A DNA stretch of 64,000 bases from Auanema rhodensis (Eukaryota; Nematoda; Chromadorea; Rhabditida; Rhabditidae): assembly GCA_964057225.1 (NCBI GenBank), contig OZ059895.1, forward strand, positions 13,206,001 through 13,270,000, given 5' to 3'. The translations under genes were made by a program, and so were the position numbers. Positions 57,501 through 64,000 of this stretch are shown piece by piece (position 1 is the first letter of the stretch; each line of letters opens with the position of its first letter). The notes under the pieces were generated by a model. The model was not told the DNA's origin and searched no databases. It saw only the letters and a list, made by a program, of their open reading frames with translations.

Positions 57501-59288
57501 GGTTGTTGGTCGAGGTGGTTCGAGGAAAATACCTCCTCGTTTGCCGATGCAGAGTTGATAGGTGTTGTCTGCCTGACAGGGTATCAAAGATAAAGCGATG
57601 ACGGATAAGAATAGCGGTATGAACGGAAGTGTCTTCCTTGTTTTTCCTGTTTCTTTCTCCACTTTGTTAACGTGAAAACGAACGCTAGGGCTTCTGGTAC
57701 GATCTCTGTACCTGTTATGTTGTCCATGCGAAGAGCTGCGATTTCTTTGTTGGAATCCGCGATCGTGATAGTTTCCGCGGTTGTATCGGTCGTTTCCTCT
57801 GTGCTCATGTCGATCGTTTCCTCTGTTATCATATCGGTCGTTTCTTCTGTTATCGTATCGATCGTTGTATCTATCGTACCGTTGAGGACTACGATAACTG
57901 TTGTATCCTCGTTGGTATCCATTGTTTCTGTTATCTTGTCTGAAGTTGGGACGGTTATTTTGTCGGTCGTCCTGGTATCTTGGTGGGCGGTATCCTCCTC
58001 TTCTTTGATTCCATTGTTCCTGTGGGCGTTGTGGTCTTGATTGATTTCCATAAAACGTTCTTGGTTGGTGTGTTTGTGATTCGTCATGGGTTTTGTCCTG
58101 TTGTGAGGTTCTCATGTGGTTTATGAGACCGTTATTGATCTCTAATTGTTCCACGTTTTTGATCAAGTTGTTGATATGTAGCGACGGATCTTCGTCGGCT
58201 TCTACTGTTTCGGCGATAGTTACAGCTGCATCGAAGGTTATAGGGCTGCGGTTATTGACGTGTGTTCTTAAAGTCTTTCTTAGTCCTCCTAAGAACGAAA
58301 CACGTAGTATTCTTTCGTCAGCTGTTGAGTCCATGTTGCATGATTCGTAAGCGAGATTTCTGCAACGTTGCGCGAAATTTTGTACCGTTTCGTTTTCTCC
58401 TTGTTTCAAATGGGTGAGTTTCGTAAATGCAGCATCCCTCTTTTCTGGAGGTTGTAATTTCTCCGATAGTAGACGTTTGACGTGGTTCCATCCTTGGCGT
58501 AAGTCTTCTGCTGGTATAGTTCGCAGAGCTTCGGCGGCTCTGTCCGTTCCAAGAAGTAGATAAAGATGGGAAAGTCTCTCCGCAATAGGGACTTGAAGTG
58601 CGTCAAAATATCCTTCTAGTCTTTGCATGTAGAGATTGAATGGTACGGATCCATCATAAAGCGTAGGTTTATGATGGCGAATAGAAACATTGTTGGCTCT
58701 CGCGATAGGAGGATTATCTTGCTCCATCTGATTTGCCATTTGAGGGCGACTTCTCTGCTCTGTAACATTCGAAGTCAAATTTATGTTATTGTCTGACGAA
58801 GAAGAGACAGGAGACAGAGAGTGCCCATGCAAAGATTGATCAGTGGAAGAGGGGGAATTTCTAGGAATAGGAGAAGTGAGGATTTCCGCGTTTTCGGTTT
58901 GAATAGGACGTTGAGGAGAAGTGTGATTTGGAAGATAAGTGTTAGTGCCGGTGTCAATGACTGTTTTTGGAGAGTGAGAAGAGCGTTTGGGCGTGGATTT
59001 ACTAGATGTTGCTTTATTTTTATTCAAACTTATCGCATGCCTAGTAGTTTTGATAGCAGTTGTATAAAGTTTCTTAGCAGTTAGCGGTGTGCCCGGAATG
59101 GGGGGTAATTTCTTTGATTTAGCGTTAGTTTTCGGATGTTTCGCATCTGGTCGAAATGCATCCGGTGGTCCTCTTTTTCTTTGGTTTCTATGCAGTGCTG
59201 CTTCCACTGTCTGGGTATTCTCTGAGCTATTTGTAGTGTTTTGGGTATTATTTCCCGGCGGAGGGTTTTGATTCGCTGTGTCAGCCAT
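50544..59288 (-). CDS. Gag-Env-Pol polyprotein of element B
   Basis: An uninterrupted 2,914-residue frame. Capsid domain at about 208-364; nucleocapsid at about 413-533, with degenerate repeats of the form N-D-R-Y-D-N-R-G and no zinc knuckle. The envelope-like module runs from about 555 to 1512. Protease Asp is at 1615, RT YLDD at 2051-2054, and integrase DD35E at Asp 2487, Asp 2547 and Glu 2583, with an HHCC finger before it and a DGPY motif after. RNase H has the usual TDHRPL. The C terminus has an acidic Ser-Asp linker and the motif shared with element A (RQELYEER, then P-x-I-K-x-W, then ALG; about 2860-2888). The ATG at 59288 lies 13 nt after a splice-acceptor-like site. No gag-pol stop or shift is present. 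Confidence 0.93.
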   Translation of the reverse strand: MADTANQNPPPGNNTQNTTNSSENTQTVEAALHRNQRKRGPPDAFRPDAKHPKTNAKSKKLPPIPGTPLTAKKLYTTAIKTTRHAISLNKNKATSSKSTPKRSSHSPKTVIDTGTNTYLPNHTSPQRPIQTENAEILTSPIPRNSPSSTDQSLHGHSLSPVSSSSDNNINLTSNVTEQRSRPQMANQMEQDNPPIARANNVSIRHHKPTLYDGSVPFNLYMQRLEGYFDALQVPIAERLSHLYLLLGTDRAAEALRTIPAEDLRQGWNHVKRLLSEKLQPPEKRDAAFTKLTHLKQGENETVQNFAQRCRNLAYESCNMDSTADERILRVSFLGGLRKTLRTHVNNRSPITFDAAVTIAETVEADEDPSLHINNLIKNVEQLEINNGLINHMRTSQQDKTHDESQTHQPRTFYGNQSRPQRPQEQWNQRRGGYRPPRYQDDRQNNRPNFRQDNRNNGYQRGYNSYRSPQRYDRYNDRYDNRRNDRYDNRGNDRHEHRGNDRYNRGNYHDRGFQQRNRSSSHGQHNRYRDRTRSPSVRFHVNKVEKETGKTRKTLPFIPLFLSVIALSLIPCQADNTYQLCIGKRGGIFLEPPRPTTCSDYAHKDGVKIKTVELFAENMNYKEWEAWKCSKEIYKACAYDLFFIRENNLTLLRIEPATPQECKTAIQERRHTDNNLNREAPGLFKTPMPTNTQSKSFWSSSCTTKSRFTLERGMMTSLHDDTIISDLFINTEGCTKQQGVCNTTNAVITWIPPNNHRNCDYTTLGKFEALINNDTVIISEIQGAFILNDDTPDPIATRCMNKNIYSTDSGTYISINELKPRRQKRKAPQEYPTRFFNITIYQSLRLTDSSTGLLPMYQTYRNRKRLDSTYNLIDYLKTSSVHIGLIKFLQLEASKLKYRLLWHNYTDINMVILHTLAEAEIRLSTEIAIEHLLPSEITAKLSKQITISDFATRLLNHKGDYLERARQIALEIAQTPTTLATGETIPSLEEYLYQLYPPRMTKLPRSRTDTQVYTQIDEIQKFLEYLAQNNRLSRISKEEREAENKKWADLTRQSNSSAITFPNYTLIFNGHAQNYGFPKTLPTARPITEEDSLLFQQTYLQLIESPGASPTTTTTTTTTTTTTTRTPATTVDPTTTTYRTPLPQFTTTPRRYHYYQSTTTPVTPPPRLLTTTNRREPPRTIPTTRITTKRATTTQPVEKIKSHTGSQAHLNFLRTRADIIQKYDDQLRQQDTRSHLQYSTSKLEEEILQAFQITKKSVCRMQNKQLLTWWAILQINPTIGIRTMLRRQDISAKFVGEHLIYVMPCTPVQITHVYSDHKRDDKCYLETPVDTEHHGKLFITPGSRDLTPYAHIIACDMATSDPYKINNQWMKDNSTLNVTHFSFSDELTSVKIDHIKFNNSNIFSNLTESTFPMALAISYGSSLASLQATLPGKLKPVFKQSGFSNLNPIGIIGGTVGTTLMLADNISNNAEKQITNFFEYVGESITAWILRTLAIIGGILVAIGLITATIWALKIYACTTRIPINQITFKEEEEEPRRENKEIELQQLQPLNKSQQNKFCSRISRYDPDAPLSDNDFLAYLPRYAMKESRINYIGGSRLPFVPLSIHNQIFTALWDTGASISYMKESTFQQLPAATMVGEKTTAIVANKSRFSFLGYTRLPIVIGKTEIEHKILISANNHCPAPILLGIDFIEALSKIGINTSLRPLQNSLLVGDTIVPLAQDYSPWTENHTIAHVVSLETKQFYPGETRSLTLEVDDPASYAQAFIRSSQRIGKMTFAPTTFTPTGYGVQIFATNISPETIKIKTNQGIGTAYAIPKDIKEQKGQYVPPEARWEEQLPYFPDDFIKDLDVTNTIFTQLERQELKKIVLRNKEAFLNEDRNIGLFKGPVEHNIPIIPGKFPSFQITYRIPLTQQEEVEKQVEEMLEQGIIEPSISITTSPVILVKKKDKTYRFVTDFRALNAITLKQIYVISNIQDILDLAAGACIFTNFDLVSGFFQIPLRKEDRHLTAFTTTSGTYQYCRMPMGLCGAPHTFQNAVRYLQQHVRCKLFVYLDDLLLISESTTQHLQDIKEVLRVAIELGFKIKLKKCTFGQREVKFLGFIVGYEGIKPDPQKIKAIRDYPRPKSTTGVRAFMGVVNYFRRFIKNAAGIASPLYDLTKKDKAFTWGDKEEKSFQHLKKVLCQAPVLQAPRAKRPYVVESDGSIIAVGAVLLQSADGQEPLHPIAFASRKLNKAERNYPPIEIEALALTFAVHQFRTYILGAPIKIITDHRPLTSLMTRKDLIGRLAKFQIVLQEYDIEIIYRPGRLNSVCDALSRYFEDEINEAKERKKKTKESPTHQISTITTITDLRTIQEETEWIMETKEKIQNKTAGRQLTDRYIVQNNILYAKPKTAFQTPRAVLPNDPTITTAIIDKFHKDPLLGAHLGINKTHDSILRRYTWTGMQEDITNYVNRCLQCAKRKNNPHEATVEPMRNFPTVSQPWERVHMDILGPLPRTQNGNRYISSIQDAFSKWIIATPLLRQTSEEIITAIKKNLFFVFGPPKRIITDNGSNFVSHEFKTMCEQLGSEHHTTMPYYKNANGQVERLHRTLEEALTSYVNTEQDNWDDILPKIVFTLNRLPNATTRTPPYDCIFGQAARLPIDHNLDTPAPTLKPTGDLHEKIYERITRNNEKMKKKYDEAHKIQERELYVDNRALVKRAKPTNKLQAVSDGPYLIKEINKNNVILADDDGNRIRAHKNNIRYFPPDDNNIEESEHGRNDAGSAIYSNRSRHDQVNTRAQNNGQATPPISDSDSDNEDEFYEQSRPIITTKETITPQEDTLERQQESYQSESGLDTADKTSTNKEENNQFQQLVDKIGEETRQELYEERQKELPTIKRWSSALKLALGLEDKNPITPPKPFHVPIRYNSVIQVFEF
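54751..57634 (-). other. Envelope-like glycoprotein module, element B (gB-like, class III fusogen candidate)
   Basis: Signal peptide ending CQA at residue 573; furin-type site RQKR at 821-824; Thr-rich mucin-like stretch at about 1108-1200; the invariant QNKQLLTWWAILQINPT after Cys 1258; membrane anchor at 1491-1512. The Cys positions and spacing of the core match element A, while the outer part before the furin site is more diverged. That pattern fits a conserved fusion core with a faster-changing outer region. The gB assignment is by eye only. Confidence 0.62.
57635..59288 (-). other. Gag region of element B polyprotein
   Basis: N terminus with RKRGPP basic patch and GHSLSP at residues 155-160, as in element A; helical capsid domain; Arg/Asn/Tyr/Gly-rich nucleocapsid made of short tandem repeats. 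Confidence 0.8.
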
Positions 59289-60238
59289 TTTTGTTGGTTT
59301 CCTGGAAGGAAATTATTAACCAACGAAGACTGAGCTTATATATACAAACGTAAGAAACAATATGGGGTTGGTATGCGCGACTCCTGTTTCTGTCAGGGGG
59401 CCAGCCTGCAGCGGGTCTCTAGTCGGAGAATAGCCTGGTCAGGTTCATACACGAGTCCGCAACTACGTGTGACCTTAGCAAAGGACCGGGTTCTTATCTC
59501 ACGAAGAGGCATGAGATGCGAGACAGTGGTCTGTGTATTGTGCCTTTTCAGTCATGGACAAGATCAGGTACACAGGCTTCTCGAACTCATTTTTCCAGAC
59601 TTCTCGTGCCTAAGCGAACCCGCAGAAGACGTTCCCTTTTAACGTTGCTTCTGCTCCCCTGGGCTCTGCTAGGTGGGACCACTTAACTTCAAAAAAATAT
59701 TACGTTTTGTAATTCTCATATAGGACCGAAAAAGGGTTAATTTCAAATGAATGCGCGTCTTATATCAAAAGTGTACGCCTCCGCACGATGTCCCGAGAAA
59801 GTCTGGTATTGTTTCTCACGGGCTTGAATAAAATAGAATAGTTTATGGTTTATGAGTAGGAAGTTTTACGAAGAGAAAAAAAAATAGATGATTCAAGAAT
59901 ATGTTTTGGTATTTTTTTTTTTTTTTTTTTGAAAATGTCTTATAAATGATAATGAATAAATGTTTTTAAAGTATTTTATAAATAGATTATGACAATAAAT
60001 GTTTTGATTTGTTTGTTTCAAAAGAGTTTTCATGCATTATATGCTTTTAATATATATGAAATAAAAGAATGAAGTAAAGATAAAATTCGGGTAACATTTA
60101 GGAGATAAAATTGACAATTTTAGAAATAGAAGTTTGAATATTATATAAAGTTTTGATATGAAGGATAAAAGATTTTGAATACAAAAAGGATTTCGAAAAG
60201 TAGCGGAAATGGTCCATAGAGATCCGTCCGTTATAGAC
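59289..60238 (-). other. Element B 5' leader
   Basis: About 950 bp with no credible gene. The half nearest gag (59340-59690) is GC-rich and the LTR-proximal half is AT-rich with a 20-nt T run near 59915. A splice-acceptor-like site lies at 59302-59314 (minus: AATTTCCTTCCAG). An 8-bp hairpin GATCCGTC/GACGGATC spans 60221-60243, beside and partly over the primer-binding site. Confidence 0.6.
59302..59314 (-). promoter_or_regulatory. Splice-acceptor-like site before gag, element B
   Basis: AATTTCCTTCCAG on the minus strand, followed by GAAACCAAC and the ATG. Confidence 0.55.
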
Positions 60239-60240
60239 GG

Positions 60241-60258
60241 ATCTCGGTGGAACCTCCA
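60241..60258 (-). promoter_or_regulatory. Primer-binding site (tRNA-Gln), element B
   Basis: TGGAGGTTCCACCGAGAT on the minus strand, directly after the 5' LTR; an exact complement of the tRNA-Gln 3' end as I recall it (ATCTCGGTGGAACCT plus CCA). Confidence 0.85.
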
Positions 60259-60644
60259 CGTTCCATTTGATTGCCCTAGGGTTCCGACTAGGGTTTCAGA
60301 TGGATTTTGTGCAAGGATTTCATTGTTCAACAAGTAGATAAATTAGCAACCGTTTTATTATATAGAGAAAACTACAATAGGAAATGTTATAAACTACAAA
60401 CAAGTAATGTTAAAGTCTAAAACTACATGATAGAAGATCTCTCTTAGTGTGTTTTCTACGGGTTTATATAGCAAACTATAGAATGTAAAAAGTGAATGAA
60501 TTTGTATAAAAAGAATTACGTTCCACCTTATTCCGTGGAATCTTTTATAAAAAAACTTTCGAATTCTAGTTTCTTATTTTATTTGATTAAACTAAAGTCG
60601 GTTGACGTAGTCAACCGCCTTCTCTATAAGTTATGTATGGAACA
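60259..60644 (-). repeat. Element B 5' LTR
   Basis: 386 bp; TATA box on the minus strand at 60463-60470 (TATATAAACC); palindrome at 60600-60616; one base different from the 3' LTR. Confidence 0.93.
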
Positions 60645-60717
60645 ATAACTAACATGAAATTGGAAAAAAAACAATAACGAGGATAAGTATGTAAATCATT
60701 GAATATCAGATATTTTC

Positions 60718-60835
60718 GCTTACGACCATACCACGTTGAAAGTACGCCATCCCGTCCGATCTGGCAAGTCAAGCAACGTTGGGCCCGGTTAGTACTTGGA
60801 TCGGAGACGGCTTGGGAATCCCGGGTGCCGTAAGC
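60718..60835 (+). rRNA. 5S ribosomal RNA
   Basis: Consensus copy; the element B duplication ends 69 bp upstream. Confidence 0.95.
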
Positions 60836-61246
60836 TTTTCAATTTTTTTTAACGATCATACCACGTTGAAAGTACGCAATGCAGCTGATTTTCAATTTTA
60901 TCTCTTCCGTAACAAATGTTTTCAATTTTCTAGCAGTTTTACTTAGATAGCTCAACCCAAGGCATCAAAATATCTTCAATCTTATTTCTATATTACAGTT
61001 ATAAACCAGTAGTTTATGAACCTTCATCTTAACTTTACTGTTTCTATCTATTTCCTATTGAAACAAACATTGTTTTAACACTATACAACTGTGAAACCTT
61101 TTTTAATTTATTGTATTTGGTGCTCATAAGATTTGATATCATCGAGGAATTTAGATGTAACGTAGAAAATTACATAACTAACATGAAATTAGAAAAAAAA
61201 CAATAACGAGGATAAGTATGTAAATCATTGAATATCAGATATTTTC

Positions 61247-61364
61247 GCTTACGACCATACCACGTTGAAAGTACGCCATCCCGTCCGATCTGGCAAGTCA
61301 AGCAACGTTGGGCCCGGTTAGTACTTGGATCGGAGACGGCTTGGGAATCCCGGGTGCCGTAAGC
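61247..61364 (+). rRNA. 5S ribosomal RNA
   Basis: Consensus copy. Confidence 0.95.
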
Positions 61365-61775
61365 TTTTCAAATTTTTTTAACGATCATACCACGTTGAAA
61401 GTACGCCGTGCAGCTGATTTTCAATTTTATCTCTTCCGTAACAAATGTTTTTAATTTTCTAGCAGTTTTACTTAGATAGCTCAACCCAAGGCATCAAAAT
61501 ATCTTCAATCTTATTTCTATATTACAGTTATAAACCAGTAGTTTATGAACCTTCATCTTAACTTTACTGTTTCTATCTATTTCCTATTGAAACAAACATT
61601 GTTTTAACACTATACAACTGTGAAACCTTTTTTAATTTATTGTATTTGGTGCTCATAAGATTTGATATCATCGAGGAATTTAGATGTAACGTAGAAAATT
61701 ACATAACTAACATGAAATTGGAAAAAAAACAATAACGAGGATAAGTATGTAAATCATTGAATATCAGGTATTTTC

Positions 61776-61893
61776 GCTTACGACCATACCACGTTGAAAG
61801 TACGCCATCCTGTCCGATCTGGCAAGTCAAGCAACGTTGGGCCCGGTTAGTACTTGGATCGGAGACGGCTTGGGAATCCCGGGTGCCGTAAGC
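61776..61893 (+). rRNA. 5S ribosomal RNA
   Basis: Carries C36T. Confidence 0.93.
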
Positions 61894-62304
61894 TTTTCAA
61901 TTTTTTTTAACGATCATACCACGTTGAAAGTACGCAATGCAGCTGATTTTCAATTTTATCTCTTCCGTAACAAATGTTTTTAATTCTCTAGCAGTTTTAC
62001 TTAGATAGCTCAACCCAAGGCATCAAAATATCTTCAATCTTATTTCTATATTACAGTTATAAACCAGTAGTTTATGAACCTTCATCTTAACTTTACTGTT
62101 TCTATCTATTTCCTATTGAAACAAACATTGTTTTAACACTATACAACTGTGAAACCTTTTTTAATTTATTGTATTTGGAGCTCATAAGATTTGATATCAT
62201 CGAGGAATTTAGATGTAACGTAGAAAATTACATAACTAACATGAAATTGGAAAAAAAACAATAACGAGGATAAGTATGTAAATCATTGAATATCAGGTAT
62301 TTTC

Positions 62305-62422
62305 GCTTACGACCATACCACGTTGAAAGAACGCCATCCCGTCCGATCTGGAAAGTCAAGCAACGTTGGGCCCGGTTAGTACTTGGATCGGAGACGGCTT
62401 GGGAATCCCGGGTGCCGTAAGC
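62305..62422 (+). rRNA. 5S ribosomal RNA
   Basis: Carries T26A and C48A. Confidence 0.9.
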
Positions 62423-62833
62423 TTTTCAATTTTTTTTAACGATCATACCACGTTGAAAGTACGCAATGCAGCTGATTTTCAATTTTATCTCTTCCGTAAC
62501 AAATGTTTTTAATTTTCTAGCAGTTTTACTTAGATAGCTCAACCCAAGGCATCAAAATATCTTCAATCTTATTTCTATATTACAGTTATAAACCAGTAGT
62601 TTATGAACCTTCATCTTAACTTTACTGTTTCTATCTATTTCCTATTGAAACAAACATTGTTTTAACACTATACAACTGTGAAACCTTTTTTAATTTATTG
62701 TATTTGGAGCTCATAAGATTTGATATCATCGAGGAATTTAGATGTAACGTAGAAAATTACATAACTAACATGAAATTGGAAAAAAAACAATAACGAGGAT
62801 AAGTATGTAAATCATTGAATATCAGGTATTTTC

Positions 62834-62951
62834 GCTTACGACCATACCACGTTGAAAGAACGCCATCCCGTCCGATCTGGAAAGTCAAGCAACGTTGGGC
62901 CCGGTTAGTACTTGGATCGGAGACGGCTTGGGAATCCCGGGTGCCGTAAGC
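62834..62951 (+). rRNA. 5S ribosomal RNA
   Basis: Carries T26A and C48A, as the preceding copy. Confidence 0.9.
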
Positions 62952-63362
62952 TTTTCAATTTTTTTTAACGATCATACCACGTTGAAAGTACGCAATGCAG
63001 CTGATTTTCAATTTTATCTCTTCCGTAACAAATGTTTTTAATTTTCTAGCAGTTTTACTTAGATAGCTCAACCCAAGGCATCAAAATATCTTCAATCTTA
63101 TTTCTATATTACAGTTATAAACCAGTAGTTTATGAACCTTCATCTTAACTTTACTGTTTCTATCTATTTCCTATTGAAACAAACATTGTTTTAACACTAT
63201 ACAACTGTGAAACCTTTTTTAATTTATTGTATTTGGAGCTCATAAGATTTGATATCATCGAGGAATTTAGATGTAACGTAGAAAATTACATAACTAACAT
63301 GAAATTGGAAAAAAAACAATAACGAGGATAAGTATGTAAATCATTGAATATCAGGTATTTTC

Positions 63363-63480
63363 GCTTACGACCATACCACGTTGAAAGTACGCCATCCCGT
63401 CCGATCTGGCAAGTCAAGCAACGTTGGGCCCGGTTAGTACTTGGATCGGAGACGGCTTGGGAATCCCGGGTGCCGTAAGC
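63363..63480 (+). rRNA. 5S ribosomal RNA
   Basis: Consensus copy. Confidence 0.95.
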
Positions 63481-63891
63481 TTTTCAATTTTTTTTAACGA
63501 TCATACCACGTTGAAAGTACGCAATGCAGCTGATTTTCAATTTTATCTCTTCCGTAACAAATGTTTTTAATTTTCTAGCAGTTTTACTTAGATAGCTCAA
63601 CCCAAGGCATCAAAATATCTTCAATCTTATTTCTATATTACAGTTATAAACCAGTAGTTTATGAACCTTCATCTTAACTTTACTGTTTCTATCTATTTCC
63701 TATTGAAACAAACATTGTTTTAACACTATACAACTGTGAAACCTTTTTTAATTTATTGTATTTGGAGCTCATAAGATTTGATATCATCGAGGAATTTAGA
63801 TGTAACGTAGAAAATTACATAACTAACATGAAATTGGAAAAAAAACAATAACGAGGATAAGTATGTAAATCATTGAATATCAGATATTTTC

Positions 63892-64000
63892 GCTTACGAC
63901 CATACCACGTTGAAAGTACGCCATCCCGTCCGATCTGGCAAGTCAAGCAACGTTGGGCCCGGTTAGTACTTGGATCGGAGACGGCTTGGGAATCCCGGGT
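63892..64000 (+). rRNA. 5S ribosomal RNA, cut by window end
   Basis: First 109 nt, all consensus. Confidence 0.95.

Larger units (their letters stand above)
49100..60644 (-). mobile_element. Element B: complete Ty3/Gypsy-type LTR element with internal envelope-like module
   Basis: An 11,545-bp element on the minus strand, bounded by 386-bp LTRs differing at one base (A at 49249, T at 60408) and by ATAA duplications at 49096-49099 and 60645-60648. It has the gene order of element A but clearly different protein and LTR sequences, so it is a separate family member, not a copy. Its LTR relates to the solo LTR at 19238-19576. All frames are open. Confidence 0.93.
60645..64000 (+). repeat. 5S rDNA tandem array after element B
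   Basis: Begins with the ATAA duplication and continues in the same unit phase. Six complete genes and one cut at the window end. The units at 62305 and 62834 share two private changes, so they are a recent tandem duplication. Confidence 0.95.

Noticed and set aside
38141..58350. Long open frames antisense to or out of frame with the two polyproteins
   Set aside because: They follow the codon bias of the sense frames (for example poly-Val frames opposite poly-Thr) and have no features of their own.
1..64000. CRISPR array
   Set aside because: Repeats are long tandem gene units with near-identical spacers, not short repeats with unique spacers, and the genome is eukaryotic.

Overview
The window reads as eukaryotic, most likely nematode, DNA. 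Most of it is a tandem 5S rRNA gene array whose 118-nt gene closely resembles nematode 5S rRNA as I remember it. I cannot name the species from the sequence, and the array lacks the SL1 spliced-leader RNA gene that shares the 5S repeat in Caenorhabditis.

Layout: 1-19237 holds 26 complete 5S genes on the minus strand plus 13 shortened units. At 19238-19576 a solo LTR sits exactly where the array flips strand. From 19577 to 35183 there are 28 complete 5S genes on the plus strand plus 2 shortened units. At 35184-47513 lies a complete LTR element (element A, plus strand, 12.3 kb, identical 425-bp LTRs, 4-bp target duplication). At 47514-49099 is an island of three 5S genes. At 49100-60644 lies a second, diverged LTR element (element B, minus strand, 11.5 kb, 386-bp LTRs with one difference, 4-bp target duplication). 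From 60645 to 64000 there are six complete 5S genes and one cut by the window end. The normal repeat unit is 529-530 bp: 118 bp of gene and about 411 bp of spacer. The short units are 399 bp and lack the gene body.

The two elements share one unusual design. A single open frame of about 3,000 codons encodes Gag, then an internal signal peptide, a cysteine-rich envelope-like ectodomain with a furin-type site, a threonine-rich mucin-like stretch, a core I read as herpesvirus-gB-like (class III fusogen), a transmembrane anchor, and then a Ty3/Gypsy-type protease, reverse transcriptase, RNase H and DD35E integrase. The envelope module therefore lies between Gag and Pol, not downstream of Pol. Each element also has a small downstream ORF (about 210 codons) with a TATA box some 50-60 bp ahead of its ATG, a primer-binding site matching the 3' end of tRNA-Gln, a long 5' leader, and a matching splice-acceptor-like site just before the gag ATG. 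Both elements look young and their frames are open, so they may be active.

Element A, element B and the right edge of the solo LTR all lie 58-73 bp upstream of a 5S gene. This suggests that these elements choose RNA polymerase III genes as landing sites and have shaped the array, including its inversion.
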